A stretch of DNA of 64,000 nt from an uncultured bacterium. Lineage in GTDB: Bacteria > Hydrogenedentota > Hydrogenedentia > Hydrogenedentales > CAILVY01. A program made the translations under genes and the position numbers. Positions within the stretch are counted from its first letter, which is position 1. Each line of letters begins with the position of its first letter. The stretch spans positions 90,512 through 154,511 of the forward strand of contig CALEDJ010000032.1 in assembly GCA_937951485.1 (NCBI GenBank), given 5' to 3'. Positions 35,887 through 46,989 of the stretch are shown here, piece by piece. The notes under the pieces are model-generated. The model saw nothing but the letters and a program-made list of their open reading frames with translations. It made no database searches and was not told the DNA's origin.

Positions 35887-37029
35887 TCACCTGCAATAAT
35901 TCGTTGGATACACAAATGAGCGACACCGGGGCTGTGGAGTTCCAGCGGCATATTGTGTCATGACGACTTGCCATAATTGGATGCTTCTGGCCCTGAATGC
36001 GCCGGCGCAGGACAGCAGGTAATATTCCCACATTCTTTTGAATCGCGTGTCATACTTTGCCTGCAATTTTGGCCAGGCCTTTTGAAAACTGGCGTTCCAC
36101 GCCATCAGCGTTTTGTCGTAATGGGGTCCGAAATTGTGCCAGTCTTCAATCACGAAAAGCCGCTCGGCGGCCTTGGCGATTTGCGCCATGCTGGGCAGCA
36201 TGCCGTTCGGGAAAATGTATTTCGTTATCCAAGGATCACAGCCCCCTCTGCCGGAAATGTTGCCTCCAATGGTTTGCAGGAGAAAAATGCCGTCTTTCTT
36301 CAGGCAGCGGTGAACAGTCTTCATAAACGTCCGGTAATTTTTCAGGCCAACATGCTCGAACATCCCCACCGACACAATTTTGTCAAACTGTCCCCTGATG
36401 GCGCGATAGTCGCAATCGAGGAAACTCACGGGAAGTCCCTGACAGAAATCACGGGCGAAGCGGAGTTGCTTCTGCGATATGTTCACACCCGTTACGGCGC
36501 AGCCGCATCGCTCCGCCGCGAAGCGCGCCAATCCTCCCCAACCGCACCCGATATCAAGCAAATGGTCGCGTTCGCCCAATTGCAGTTTTGCACAAATCAT
36601 GCTGAGTTTATTCACCTGGGATTGGTCTAAATCATCAGTGCCTTCAAAATACCCGCAACTGTACTGGTTGTTGGCGTCCAGGAAGGAAAAAAAGAGATCG
36701 TTTCCCAGGTCATAATGGCGCTCTGCAATCATTCGGGCGCGCGCTTTGGACTGCAAGTTAAACAATAGGGAAGGCAACAAACGCACCATGCGCCGGAAAT
36801 TTATCCCGACTTTTTCATCCAGATTGCTTCGCAGCAGTCGGTACACCATTTCATCCAGGCGCTCACAGTCCCACCAGCCATCCATGTAGGATTCCCCCAA
36901 TCCCAGGCTTCCGTCCCGCCATACGCGCATATAGCAGCGATCATCCCGCACTTGGACATCCCAGGGATTCGGGCCGTTAATTTCGATACCGGCGTCCCGC
37001 AACAAACCTTGTATCGTTTCCCTGAGCAT
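35887..37029 (-). CDS. cfa: Cyclopropane-fatty-acyl-phospholipid synthase
   Basis: This enzyme adds a methylene group from S-adenosylmethionine across cis double bonds of membrane phospholipids. The 380-residue product has SYMDGWWDCERLDEM, the bicarbonate/lipid region HYDLGNDLFFSFLD, YSCGYF, the cofactor loop LLDIGCGWGGLARFAAE, GVNISQKQLRFA and SVGMFEHVGLKNYRTFM. Near the end are GSEIVP-equivalent DPWITKYIFPNGMLPS and IEDWHNFGPHYDKTL. ATG 37029 is preceded by GGAGGG at 7 nt. The length is normal and it is an isolated gene with its own promoter. Confidence 0.95.
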   Translation of the reverse strand: MLRETIQGLLRDAGIEINGPNPWDVQVRDDRCYMRVWRDGSLGLGESYMDGWWDCERLDEMVYRLLRSNLDEKVGINFRRMVRLLPSLLFNLQSKARARMIAERHYDLGNDLFFSFLDANNQYSCGYFEGTDDLDQSQVNKLSMICAKLQLGERDHLLDIGCGWGGLARFAAERCGCAVTGVNISQKQLRFARDFCQGLPVSFLDCDYRAIRGQFDKIVSVGMFEHVGLKNYRTFMKTVHRCLKKDGIFLLQTIGGNISGRGGCDPWITKYIFPNGMLPSMAQIAKAAERLFVIEDWHNFGPHYDKTLMAWNASFQKAWPKLQAKYDTRFKRMWEYYLLSCAGAFRARSIQLWQVVMTQYAAGTPQPRCRSFVYPTNYCR

Positions 37030-37090
37030 TGATATACCCTCCGATGGCGGTAAAATGGTATGCGTGTCTGGCCAGGTTTTTCTTCCTGCA

Positions 37091-37119
37091 ATTATACTCC
37101 TTTTCGGTTCCACGTAAAA
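37091..37119 (-). promoter_or_regulatory. Probable promoter of cfa
   Basis: On the minus strand TTTTAC (37114-37119) and a perfect -10, TATAAT (37091-37096), are 17 bases apart. The predicted leader is about 55 nt. Confidence 0.6.
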
Positions 37120-37174
37120 TCTGATTGAAAATGCAGCAATATACTCTTACCCGCCTTTCCCTTTTTCGCAACAG

Positions 37175-37226
37175 CCGTTGCTTGCGCCAACAATTCCGTT
37201 GCCTGCGCCGACAATTCCGTTGCCCG
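37175..37226. repeat. 21-bp direct repeats between cfa and the thiolase gene
   Basis: The units at 37175-37195 and 37196-37216 differ at two positions. Both begin CCGTTGC and end GACAATT or AACAATT. A third partial unit follows to 37226. On the minus strand the period of seven codons reads as Ala-Thr-Glu-Leu heptads in a short open frame, but that frame lacks a ribosome site. Confidence 0.7.
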
Positions 37227-37288
37227 TTCAGTTCCTGCTACAATCCAGGCGTCCATGGGAAGCGTCATACCATACGGAGGGTTGAAAC

Positions 37289-38473
37289 ATGCGGAATGTA
37301 TTGTTGGTCGGCGCGGTGCGTACCCCGATCGGTTCAATGAACGGTGTGTTTGCGAATACGCGGGCGGTGGAACTGGGGGTCACGGCGGCGAAGGAAACCC
37401 TGGCGCGAACGCATACGGATGCGGCGCAATTGGACGAGGTGATTTTCGGCAATGTGCTGCAGGCCGGGCAGGGACAGAATCCCGCGCGTCAGATTGCGAT
37501 TGGCTGCGGAGCACCGGACACAGTGCCCGCGTTCACCGTCAACAAGGTCTGTGGGTCCGGACTGAAGGCCGTGGAACTGGCTTGGCAAAGCGTTCTGCTG
37601 GGTCGTGCCGACATGGTGCTGGCGGGTGGCGTGGAAAATATGAGCATGGCCCCGTATCTTCTGCCGGCGATGCGGGCAGGCGCTCGCCTCGGCGATGCCA
37701 AGGCGGTGGACGGCATGATCCTGGACGGGCTGTGGGAAATCTTTAACGACTATCACATGGGTATCACGGCGGAGAATATCGCCGAGCAATATATGATCAC
37801 CCGGGAAGAACAGGACGCATTCGCGCTGGAAAGCCAGCGCAAATGCGCCCGTGCCATGCAGGAGGGGCTTTTCACGGCGGAAATCACGCCGGTGAAAGTG
37901 CGCCAGCGTAAGGGTGAGATTCTCGTGGACACGGACGAGCATCCCAAACCCGACACGGACCTGGAAAAGATGGCCAAACTCCGCCCGGCCTTCAAGCCAA
38001 ACGGAACCGTCACGGCGGCCAACGCTTCGGGCATCAACGACGCCGGCGCGTCCATGCTGGTTGTGGCCGAAGACGCGGTCCCCGACGGCGTTGACACCGC
38101 CGCCGCGGTCTATCTTCGCGATGTGCGCTCTTCCGGTTGTGACCCCCGCGTCATGGGTCTGGGGCCGGTGGGCGCCGTGCGCAAATTGCTGGAGAAGAAC
38201 GACAAACGCGTTGAAGACATCGAACTGTGGGAACTGAATGAAGCCTTTGCCGCGCAGTCCATCGCTGTGATTCGTGAGTTGGGCGTGGACACGGCCCTGG
38301 TAAACGTCAATGGCGGGGCGATCGCCCTGGGGCATCCCATCGGCTGCACTGGCGCACGCGTGCTGGTGACCCTGATTCACGAGATGCGGCGGCGCGGCGT
38401 GCGGTTCGGAGTGGCGGGCATGTGCATCGGCGGCGGTATGGGTATCGCCTGTCTTGTTGAAAACACCCATTAA
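37289..38473 (+). CDS. Acetyl-CoA C-acetyltransferase (thiolase)
   Basis: This biosynthetic-type thiolase condenses two acetyl-CoA or cleaves acetoacetyl-CoA. The 394-residue product has the acyl-carrying C88 in [35 protein letters not shown]349 in [16 protein letters not shown] and the base C379 in GMCIGGGMG. These positions match classical PhaA/AtoB enzymes almost exactly. Near residue 140 [26 protein letters not shown] (quoted in part) is the usual tetramer-loop region. GGAGG lies 10 nt before ATG. It stands alone, with no reductase or CoA transferase beside it, so its pathway is undetermined. Confidence 0.94.
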   Translation: MRNVLLVGAVRTPIGSMNGVFANTRAVELGVTAAKETLARTHTDAAQLDEVIFGNVLQAGQGQNPARQIAIGCGAPDTVPAFTVNKVCGSGLKAVELAWQSVLLGRADMVLAGGVENMSMAPYLLPAMRAGARLGDAKAVDGMILDGLWEIFNDYHMGITAENIAEQYMITREEQDAFALESQRKCARAMQEGLFTAEITPVKVRQRKGEILVDTDEHPKPDTDLEKMAKLRPAFKPNGTVTAANASGINDAGASMLVVAEDAVPDGVDTAAAVYLRDVRSSGCDPRVMGLGPVGAVRKLLEKNDKRVEDIELWELNEAFAAQSIAVIRELGVDTALVNVNGGAIALGHPIGCTGARVLVTLIHEMRRRGVRFGVAGMCIGGGMGIACLVENTH

Positions 38474-38501
38474 GAACCCTTTGATGCGCCAGGCGCCGAT
38501 C

Positions 38502-38532
38502 TTGGAATCATCCGCCGATTCCGTGTTATCCT
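38502..38532 (+). promoter_or_regulatory. Weak candidate promoter upstream of gatC
   Basis: TTGGAA (38502-38507) and TATCCT (38527-38532) are 19 bases apart. The spacing is long, so this is only a candidate. The region downstream contains AAAAGGA before the gatC ATG. Confidence 0.3.
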
Positions 38533-38572
38533 ATCGTTCCTTCCACCGGATGATTTTCAGAAAAGGACAGAC

Positions 38573-38871
38573 ATGAGCAAAATATCAACCAACGACGTGG
38601 AATACGTGGCGAGTCTGGCGCAATTGGAACTGGACGCTGCGGCCAAGGAGCGCCTCGTGCAGGAGATGGGTGAGATTCTCGCGTACATGGACAAATTGAA
38701 CGAACTGGACACCGCCAACGTGGAACCGATGATGCACGCCATGGAGATGACCAACGTCTTTCGCGAGGATGTGGTGGAGTCATCCATTTCGCGCGAGACA
38801 GCCCTGCAAAACGCGCCCGTGCATGACGGACAGTACTTCATTGTGCCGCGCATCCTGGAAGGAGACGAGGC

Positions 38872-38875
<4 letters not shown>
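38573..38875 (+). CDS. gatC: Asp/Glu-tRNA amidotransferase subunit C
   Basis: GatC wraps GatA and GatB together in the enzyme that turns misacylated Glu-tRNA(Gln) (and often Asp-tRNA(Asn)) into the correct aminoacyl-tRNA. The 100-residue product has the usual DVEYVASLAQLEL, EMGEILAYMDKLNELDTANVEPM (quoted in part) and FREDVVESSISRE. It overlaps gatA by 4 bp (ATGA). The order C-A-B is the common bacterial operon. Confidence 0.95.
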
Positions 38876-40338
<1,463 letters not shown>

Positions 40339-40348
40339 GGATACTCTA

Positions 40349-41779
40349 ATGGAATACGAAGCCGTGATCGGCATGGAGGTCCATGTCGAGATCAACACAA
40401 AATCAAAGATTTTCTGCGGGTGCAGCACCGAGTTCAACGCGCCGCCAAACACCAATGTTTGCCCCGTCTGCCTGGGCTTCCCCGGGGTACTGCCTGTGTT
40501 GAACCGGGAAATGGTGAACAAGTCGGTGGCGGCAGGGCTTGCCCTCAATTGCCGGATTTCCAGATGGTCCAAAATGGACCGTAAGAACTATTTCTATCCC
40601 GACATGGCCAAGAACTACCAGATCAGTCAGTACGATCTGCCGCTATGTTTCAAAGGCCATTTGGACATCGAAGTGGATGGCGAAATCCGCCGCATCGGCA
40701 TCACCCGCGCACACATGGAGGAAGACACCGCCCGCAATACCCACACCATCGGCGGCGGCCAGAGCGGTGTGGATTTTAACCGCAGCGGCGTGCCCCTGCT
40801 GGAAATCGTGACGGAACCGGACCTGCGCAGCGCGAAGGAGGCATATGCCTATCTGGTCACGCTCAAGCAGATTCTCCAGTATCTCGATGTCAGCGACTGC
40901 AACATGGAAGAAGGTTCGCTTCGCGCTGAAGCCAACATCAGCGTGCGTCCCAAGGGCGCAACTGCCTTCGGGGCCAAGACGGAAGTGAAAAACGTCGCGT
41001 CGTTCAGCGGGGTGCAAAAAGCCATCGAGTACGAAATTGCGCGCCAGATTCAGGTGCTGGAAGAAGGCGGGAAAGTGCTGCAGGAAACGCGGGGCTGGGA
41101 CGCGGACCGGGGGATCACCGTCACCCAGCGGCTCAAAGAATCCGCCCATGACTACCGTTATTTCCCGGAACCCGATCTTGTGCCGATTGTGGTGGATGAG
41201 GCGTGGGAACATCGCATCCGGGACAGGTTGCCGGAATTGCCCATGGCACGGAAAAAACGGTTCATGGAGCAGTACGGCCTCTCCGCCTATGACGCCATGG
41301 TGCTCACCGCCACCCGGCCTCTGGCCGACTACTACGAAGCATGTGTTTCAGCCGGCGCTGAATCCAAGAAGGCGGCCAACTGGGTCATGGGCGATTTGCA
41401 GGCGCTGCTGACCGATGGCAAAATGGAGATAACACAATGCCGGATTGCGCCAGCCGCACTGGCCGCCATGATCCGCATGATCGAAGAAGGCGCCATCAGT
41501 GGAAAGATCGGCAAGGAAGTCCTGGCGGACATGTTTGAAACCGGCAGGGAACCGCAGGCAATCGTCGAAGAGAAGGGGCTGGCACAGATCAGCGATGAAG
41601 CGGCCATCGAGGCCATTGTCGCCCAAGTGATCAGCGACAATCCCGCCCAGGTCGAACAATACAAGGCGGGCAAGGAAAAGGTCATGGGTTTCCTCGTGGG
41701 GCAGGTGATGAAAGCCTCGCGTGGCAAGGCCAATCCCGAACTGGTGAACAGAATCCTGCGCGATGCGCTGAAAAAATAG
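40349..41779 (+). CDS. gatB: Asp/Glu-tRNA amidotransferase subunit B
   Basis: GatB activates the misacylated tRNA by phosphorylation and transfers ammonia. The 476-residue product begins [23 protein letters not shown]. It has a zinc site of four cysteines (CGC near residue 25 and CPVC near 42), [21 protein letters not shown], the catalytic region [12 protein letters not shown] and the C-terminal tail/YqeY-like helical tRNA-binding domain (about 330-476). It is followed closely by rsfS. Confidence 0.97.
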   Translation: MEYEAVIGMEVHVEINTKSKIFCGCSTEFNAPPNTNVCPVCLGFPGVLPVLNREMVNKSVAAGLALNCRISRWSKMDRKNYFYPDMAKNYQISQYDLPLCFKGHLDIEVDGEIRRIGITRAHMEEDTARNTHTIGGGQSGVDFNRSGVPLLEIVTEPDLRSAKEAYAYLVTLKQILQYLDVSDCNMEEGSLRAEANISVRPKGATAFGAKTEVKNVASFSGVQKAIEYEIARQIQVLEEGGKVLQETRGWDADRGITVTQRLKESAHDYRYFPEPDLVPIVVDEAWEHRIRDRLPELPMARKKRFMEQYGLSAYDAMVLTATRPLADYYEACVSAGAESKKAANWVMGDLQALLTDGKMEITQCRIAPAALAAMIRMIEEGAISGKIGKEVLADMFETGREPQAIVEEKGLAQISDEAAIEAIVAQVISDNPAQVEQYKAGKEKVMGFLVGQVMKASRGKANPELVNRILRDALKK

Positions 41780-41785
41780 GAGAAA

Positions 41786-42175
41786 GTGTTTTTGCCCAAG
41801 GCCATAAACCAACCAACGACGGATAAGGACGAACGGTTTCTACAGATCACGCATAGAATCGCGGAAATCAGCGCCGAAAAGAAGGCCAGGGACATCCGGG
41901 CGCTTGATCTACGCGGACTGACGCTTGTCGCGGACAGTTTTATCCTCTGCACCGCCACCAGCGAACTGCAACTCAAGGCGGTTTTCAATGCCGTTATCGA
42001 GGGATTGAAAGAGGTGGGCATCGCGCCGTTGAGGACGGAGGGCACATTTCGCGACGGATGGTTGCTGATGGATTACGGCGTGGTCATTTTCCACATATTC
42101 AGGGAAAAAGCGCGGGAATTCTATGATCTGGAAGGCATGTGGGGCGATGCTCCGGACATCCCCTTGTCGGTGTAA
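41786..42175 (+). CDS. rsfS: Ribosomal silencing factor
   Basis: RsfS binds ribosomal protein L14 and keeps subunits apart under starvation. The roughly 128-residue product has the family pattern KKARDIRALDLRGLTLVADSFILCTATSELQLKA (quoted in pieces), GTFRDGWLLMDYGVVIFHIF and a C-terminal REFYDLEGMWGDAP. The start is either GTG 41786 or TTG 41792; TTG has the better 9-nt spacing from GGAG. It lies 6-12 bp after gatB and hence in the same operon. The usual neighbour nadD is absent. Confidence 0.93.
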   Translation: MFLPKAINQPTTDKDERFLQITHRIAEISAEKKARDIRALDLRGLTLVADSFILCTATSELQLKAVFNAVIEGLKEVGIAPLRTEGTFRDGWLLMDYGVVIFHIFREKAREFYDLEGMWGDAPDIPLSV

Positions 42176-42206
42176 CTATTTCTGGTAAAGCAGGGATGCG
42201 ACAAGC

Positions 42207-43055
42207 ATGACGGAACAGATGTTCATACCGGACCGCCAGCGCCTGTACCATTATAAACTGGATCGGGTGCTCGGGCAGGGCGGCACGGGAAAGGTCTATC
42301 GCGGCATTGACACGAAAAAAGGCGAAGTGGTGGCGATCAAGCGCTTCCGGGAGGATTTCTTCCGCAACGTCCTGCATCTGCGCGATCTCAAGAAGGGCGT
42401 CAAGCGTTTCAAGAAATTCAAACATCCCAATATCGTGCAGATACTCGACTTTCTCGATGACAATCCCTCGGAAGGCATCTGCATGGTTATGGAATATGTG
42501 GATGGACCAAACCTTCGGTGGTATATCGCCAACCGTCCGTGGAATCTCCAGGAACGCCTCACCATTGTGGCGCAACTGTGCAACGGCCTGCAGTACCTGC
42601 ACGATCAGGAATGCATTCACCACGATTTCAAACCCGCCAACGTCCTTTTTACACGGAGAGGACTCGCCAAAATTGCGGACTATTCCCTTTATGGCAGCAG
42701 TTTTCTTCTGGAACTGTTCGACCGTAGCGCGGGCGAGCAAATCACCCCCATGTTCGTCGCGCCGGAAATCCTGCGCAAAGAAAAGGCCACTGCCAAGAGC
42801 GACCAGTACTCCCTGGGCATCACCATGTATATGATGTTCGCCGAACGCCATCCCTTTCTGGCGGACAGCCTCCCCAAACTCTATCAATGTCACTTGCGCG
42901 TTGTTCCGGAGCATCCCTCCGTCATCAATCCGAAATGTCCCCATCGTCTCGGCGACATCATCATGCGCCTGCTCGAAAAAGACCCGGCCAAACGGTTCCG
43001 CGATTGTGATGAATTGCGCATCGCCCTGGCCGATATCGGACGCAGCAGGATCTGA
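42207..43055 (+). CDS. Stand-alone Ser/Thr protein kinase with altered HRD and DFG motifs
   Basis: The 282-residue protein is only a kinase domain, with no membrane or sensor region. It has GQGGTGKVYRG, VVAIKRF and a metal/ATP-compatible catalytic loop, HHDFKPANV, where HHD replaces HRD. The activation segment starts ADYSLYG in place of DFG, keeping the metal aspartate but changing Phe-Gly to Tyr-Ser. VAPEIL and DQYSLGITMYMMF follow. Catalytic Asp, Lys and Asn remain, so activity is possible, but it is a non-RD kinase with an unusual activation loop. It is 31 bp after rsfS and likely co-transcribed with it. Confidence 0.9.
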   Translation: MTEQMFIPDRQRLYHYKLDRVLGQGGTGKVYRGIDTKKGEVVAIKRFREDFFRNVLHLRDLKKGVKRFKKFKHPNIVQILDFLDDNPSEGICMVMEYVDGPNLRWYIANRPWNLQERLTIVAQLCNGLQYLHDQECIHHDFKPANVLFTRRGLAKIADYSLYGSSFLLELFDRSAGEQITPMFVAPEILRKEKATAKSDQYSLGITMYMMFAERHPFLADSLPKLYQCHLRVVPEHPSVINPKCPHRLGDIIMRLLEKDPAKRFRDCDELRIALADIGRSRI

Positions 43056-43463
43056 TTCGTTTGTCTCTATTATTCATTACAGATCAGTGCTGTCCAAAAA
43101 ATTCCTGGCGTTGAGAAGAGCCTTCGATATATATCAGACTCGTGGTCAGGGGATGTTTTACTGCCCGGAATCCGGCAGCGCCCGCATATAGTGCCCCAAA
43201 ACGGGCATTTTGCCCCATCTGGGGTGGGGCGTGGGGGAGAGGCGCGGAACTTTCGCCATCCTTTACGGGGATGTTACCATTTATTTTTCAACGGCATGGA
43301 TCATGTGACGGGGCCGCCATGCGGCCAGGGGGATCATGGCACATGACTTGCATTGACTGGATGACGGGTCCGCTGTATCTTGGGGATCCACACCGTCTTG
43401 CATATGTTCCAAAATGGAATCCATGTGGAGCGGGAATGGAACGGATATGGGAGAAGATGAGCA
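43056..43463. other. 408-bp intergenic region with one dispersed-repeat copy
   Basis: No gene is supported. The segment 43085-43130 (CAGTGCTGTCCAAAAAATTC, then TTGAGAAGAGCC) resembles 62384-62420 in the composite element before the NifA-like gene. GCCGCCATGCGGCC at 43315-43328 is a small hairpin. The promoter of the ABC operon should lie in the last 150 bases, but no clear pair was found. Confidence 0.55.
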
Positions 43464-44435
43464 ATGATCAAAGCCAAAGGGCTGACGATGCATTACGGCC
43501 CGGTGGTCGCGCTGGATTCGGTTTCTTTTGAAGTGAACCGCGGCGAGATCGTCGGGCTGCTTGGTCCAAACGGCGCGGGCAAGTCCACTGCGATGAAGAT
43601 ACTCACCACGTATCTGTATCCCACGAAGGGCACCGCAGAGGTGGGTGGGATAGACGTGCTTGAAGACCCGCTCAAAGTGCGCAAGATTATCGGGTATCTT
43701 CCGGAAATTCTGCCGCTGTACATGGACATGGAGGTGCGCGCGTATCTCCAGTTCGTGGGCCGGGCGCGGGGACTGCGCGGCTCGGAATTGACGCAACGCA
43801 CGGACGTGGTGCTGGACGCCTGCGGCCTGCGCCCCATGTACCGCAAGATCATCCGGGAACTCTCCAAGGGCTACAAGCAGCGCACGGCGCTGGCGCAGGC
43901 GCTCATCCACAATCCGGATGTCATCATTCTGGACGAGCCGACGTCGGGCTTGGACCCCCATCAAATCCTGGAAATCAGGCACCTTATCAAGATGCTTGCC
44001 AAGGACAAGACCGTCATCCTCTCCACGCATATCCTGCAGGAGGTCCAGGCCACGGCCGACCGCATCGTCATCATCAACCGGGGCCGCATCGTGGGCGACG
44101 GCACCCTGGACGAACTGCGGGCGCGCGCAAAAACTTCCGAGCGTGTGTCATTGGTTTTGGAAGGCGACAGAAAAGAAGTGGAGCGCCTGTTGTCCGGGGT
44201 GCAGGGCGTGAGCAAGGTCCAGTATCAGGGCGAAGTGGACGGCTGTAACGCTTTTCTGCTGTTCAGCAAGCCCGGCGTGAATTGTTGGCGGGAAGTCAGC
44301 CAACTGGCGCACGCGCAACGATGGCCGGTGCGCGAACTCGCCGAGAAGCCGCTCACCCTGGAAGAGACCTTCCTGGTATTGACCGAAAAAGAAGCGCAAC
44401 GCGCTGCGACTTCAGTGAAGGAGTTGGCGTCATGA
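43464..44435 (+). CDS. ABC transporter ATPase, gliding-type (GldA-like)
   Basis: The 323-residue ATPase has Walker A GPNGAGKSTAMK, the Q-loop GYLPEILPLYMDMEV, the signature LSKGYKQRTALAQALIHNP, Walker B VIILDEPTSGLDPHQ and the switch STHILQEV. A C-terminal regulatory part (about 215-323) follows. It matches ABC-2 export ATPases of the GldA/YxlF/NosF type. It overlaps the next gene, a permease fusion, by 4 bp (ATGA), so the two form one transporter. The substrate is unknown. Confidence 0.93.
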   Translation: MIKAKGLTMHYGPVVALDSVSFEVNRGEIVGLLGPNGAGKSTAMKILTTYLYPTKGTAEVGGIDVLEDPLKVRKIIGYLPEILPLYMDMEVRAYLQFVGRARGLRGSELTQRTDVVLDACGLRPMYRKIIRELSKGYKQRTALAQALIHNPDVIILDEPTSGLDPHQILEIRHLIKMLAKDKTVILSTHILQEVQATADRIVIINRGRIVGDGTLDELRARAKTSERVSLVLEGDRKEVERLLSGVQGVSKVQYQGEVDGCNAFLLFSKPGVNCWREVSQLAHAQRWPVRELAEKPLTLEETFLVLTEKEAQRAATSVKELAS

Positions 44436-46951
44436 GAAACGTCGTTTCGATTCTCCGCCGCGATTTGGGCGCCTATTTTACCTCGCCCATCGGATACATC
44501 TTCATGATGGTTTTCGTGACCATCAGCGTCGGACTATACATCACCATGTTCTTCAGTTTTCCCCGGGCGGATATGCGGCCCTATTTCGACAACCTGCCGC
44601 TGCTGTTGTGCGTGTTCATCCCGGCGGTGACCATGCGGATCTGGGCGGAGGAACGCAAGGAAAACACTTGGGAAATGCTGTTGACATTCCCCATGCGCGC
44701 GGCGGAACTGGTGATAGGCAAATTTCTGGCCGCATTCATCTTTTTCGCGTTGACGCTGCTGGCCACAATTACCGTGCCGGCGATGTTGTATTCGCTGGGC
44801 AATCCGGACACGGGCGCCATCATCGGCGGCTATTTCGGCACGCTCCTGCTGGGGGCGTTTTTCCTCGCCCTTGGCATCTTTTTCTCCGGCTTCTGCAAGG
44901 ACCAGATCGTAGCCTTCGTGGTGACGCTGCTGACCTGCTTCATGTTCTTTTTGATAGGGACAGACTTCATCGCCTCGTACATAGACGACAAATTCGCGGG
45001 ACTCGGCACCTTCCTCTCCGATGTGCTGGGCATTTTCAAACATTACGGCGCATTCACCCGGGGCGTGCTCGACTTCGCCGATGTTGTGTTTTTCCTGGCT
45101 TGGACCGTCCTGTTTCTTGTGCTTAACGTTATGTACATTGACGGGCGCAGCCGCCCCGGTGCGCGCACCGTTTTCGGCAGCGCGGTCGCCATCTGCCTCG
45201 CCATCGGCCTGCTTTTCAACTACATCATGGTCGGCCAGAGTTTCGCGCGTTTCGACCTGACCCAGGACAAAATTTACACCATCTCCACCGCCTCCAAGGC
45301 AATCCTTTCCGACCTGACCGACCCGGTGCAGATCAAGGTCTACATTACTCCCCGTGACAAGATGCCGACCGGCATGAAGACCCTCGAACAGGACATCGTG
45401 GATAAACTCGAAGAACTTCGGGTGGCCACCGATGGCAAGGTCAATTACAGTACGGTTTATCTGGAAGTGGCGAACGTCTTCGCTGACCGCGATGATGACG
45501 CTGAAACCGGCGACAGTGAGGAAAAGGCCATTGAACGCCGCATGTTGGACAAAGGCGTCGAACCCTTCAATGTGCAGGCCATGAGCCAGGACGAAGTCAC
45601 CAGCAGGCTGGTCTATTCCTCCATTGGTGTCGCCTATCGCGACAAGCCCGAAGAGTTCATTTCCCAGGTGATGCCTCAGATGGTGGACCAACTCGAATAC
45701 CTGCTCGTCAGCACCATCTATAAACTCACCCGCGAGAAAGCGCCCGTTGTTGCGCTTGTCGCCCCGGAAGAAGCAATCAACATTGACCCGCAGATGCGGC
45801 AGATGCTCATGCAGATGGGCCAGCCCATCCCCCAATCAGAAGACCCATATATCTACCTGCAGCGCATCCTTGAAGGCGAAAAATACGATGTGCGCAGGGT
45901 GGAATTGACCAAGGAAAGCCCATTGCCGGAGGAATACGACACGCTGGTGGTGGTGAATCCCCGCAACCTGAACGAGCGCCAGCGCTGGGAAATCAACCGC
46001 GCCCTGCACAGCGGGAAATCCGTGATCCTGGCCGTGCAACAATACCAGTGGGACTACCGCGCCACCCCGCAGGGCAACACCGTGTCGCGGCGTGAGGAAC
46101 GCCCCGAGATCAATCCCCTGCTGGAACACTACGGCCTGAAGGTGAGCGATGAAATTCTCATGGATGTGAACGCCGTGCCGTTGCGGGTGCAGTCCGGAAA
46201 CACCCTGCAGGACCTGCTGCGCGGCGGACAGCCCTTTGATCTTCCCATGCACATCCTGGTCCACAACGCCACCATGGACCAGGACGTCTCCATCACCAAC
46301 CGCCTCTCCGCCATCTTCTACCTGTGGGGCACAGCATTGGAACTGGATCAGGACAAACTCGATGAACTCGGTTTGCGGGCGCGGGTAATCATGTCCACCA
46401 GCGACCGCGCATGGTCTGTGCCCGCAACAGCACAACTGACGCGCGCTTCTTTCCAGCCGCCCGCGGGTGGCGGGAAAGAGTACCCGCTGATGGCAATTGT
46501 GGAAGGTCAGTTTCCCGACGCTTTTGCAGGGAAGGAGCGACCCGCCTGGCCCAAGCCTGAGCAGCAGCCTGGTCAGCCGCCCATGCCTGACCTGGATGAC
46601 AACGAGCCGCCCGCTCCGCCGATAACTCCCAAACCGGCGAAACTCGTACTGCTCGGTTGCTCGGAAATGTTCCGTAAAAATTTCCTGCAGGCGGGCAATT
46701 TGGACTTGTTTTTGAACAGCGTGGACGCCGTTACGCTGAATGAAAACATCGTTCACGTGCGCGGGCGCAAGCCTATTGACCGCACCATCGCCAAGCCGAC
46801 TGAGCGACAGAAGACCGTCTGGCGTCTCGCCAATTACGGCCTGGCCAACGCCATCATCGCCTCTATCGGCATAGGGCTCCTGGTGATGCGTCGCCGCGCG
46901 AGGCATGCGTACACCATGGCCTATATTCGCACCGACAACCAGCAGGCATAA
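44432..46951 (+). CDS. ABC-2 permease fused to a GldG-type substrate-domain protein
   Basis: The 839-residue protein joins two parts usually made by separate genes. Residues 1-235 form a six-helix ABC-2 permease (GldF-like; RRDLGAYFTSPIGYIFMMVF start). From about 240 it has a new membrane segment (ICLAIGLLFNYIMVG) followed by the GldG/DUF4350-like extracytoplasmic domain (FDLTQDKIYTISTASKAILSDL is its entry, quoted in part). It ends with a last membrane helix near residue 810 (ANAIIASIGIGLLVM). A Pro-rich linker lies at about 705-735. Fusion of GldF and GldG also occurs elsewhere. Partner genes flank it on both sides. Confidence 0.9.
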   Translation: MRNVVSILRRDLGAYFTSPIGYIFMMVFVTISVGLYITMFFSFPRADMRPYFDNLPLLLCVFIPAVTMRIWAEERKENTWEMLLTFPMRAAELVIGKFLAAFIFFALTLLATITVPAMLYSLGNPDTGAIIGGYFGTLLLGAFFLALGIFFSGFCKDQIVAFVVTLLTCFMFFLIGTDFIASYIDDKFAGLGTFLSDVLGIFKHYGAFTRGVLDFADVVFFLAWTVLFLVLNVMYIDGRSRPGARTVFGSAVAICLAIGLLFNYIMVGQSFARFDLTQDKIYTISTASKAILSDLTDPVQIKVYITPRDKMPTGMKTLEQDIVDKLEELRVATDGKVNYSTVYLEVANVFADRDDDAETGDSEEKAIERRMLDKGVEPFNVQAMSQDEVTSRLVYSSIGVAYRDKPEEFISQVMPQMVDQLEYLLVSTIYKLTREKAPVVALVAPEEAINIDPQMRQMLMQMGQPIPQSEDPYIYLQRILEGEKYDVRRVELTKESPLPEEYDTLVVVNPRNLNERQRWEINRALHSGKSVILAVQQYQWDYRATPQGNTVSRREERPEINPLLEHYGLKVSDEILMDVNAVPLRVQSGNTLQDLLRGGQPFDLPMHILVHNATMDQDVSITNRLSAIFYLWGTALELDQDKLDELGLRARVIMSTSDRAWSVPATAQLTRASFQPPAGGGKEYPLMAIVEGQFPDAFAGKERPAWPKPEQQPGQPPMPDLDDNEPPAPPITPKPAKLVLLGCSEMFRKNFLQAGNLDLFLNSVDAVTLNENIVHVRGRKPIDRTIAKPTERQKTVWRLANYGLANAIIASIGIGLLVMRRRARHAYTMAYIRTDNQQA

Positions 46952-46989
46952 CCAAGGACGGGCATCAGCCCGATTCCCGGAGCGCAACC

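Noticed and set aside
37092..37253. Short minus-strand coiled-coil gene over the 21-bp repeats
   Set aside because: No ribosome site precedes its ATG, and its end overlaps the cfa promoter; kept only as a finding.
45836..46987. 383-codon minus-strand frame opposite the GldF-GldG fusion
   Set aside because: It is a shadow of the plus-strand transporter gene, with no ribosome site or recognisable domain.
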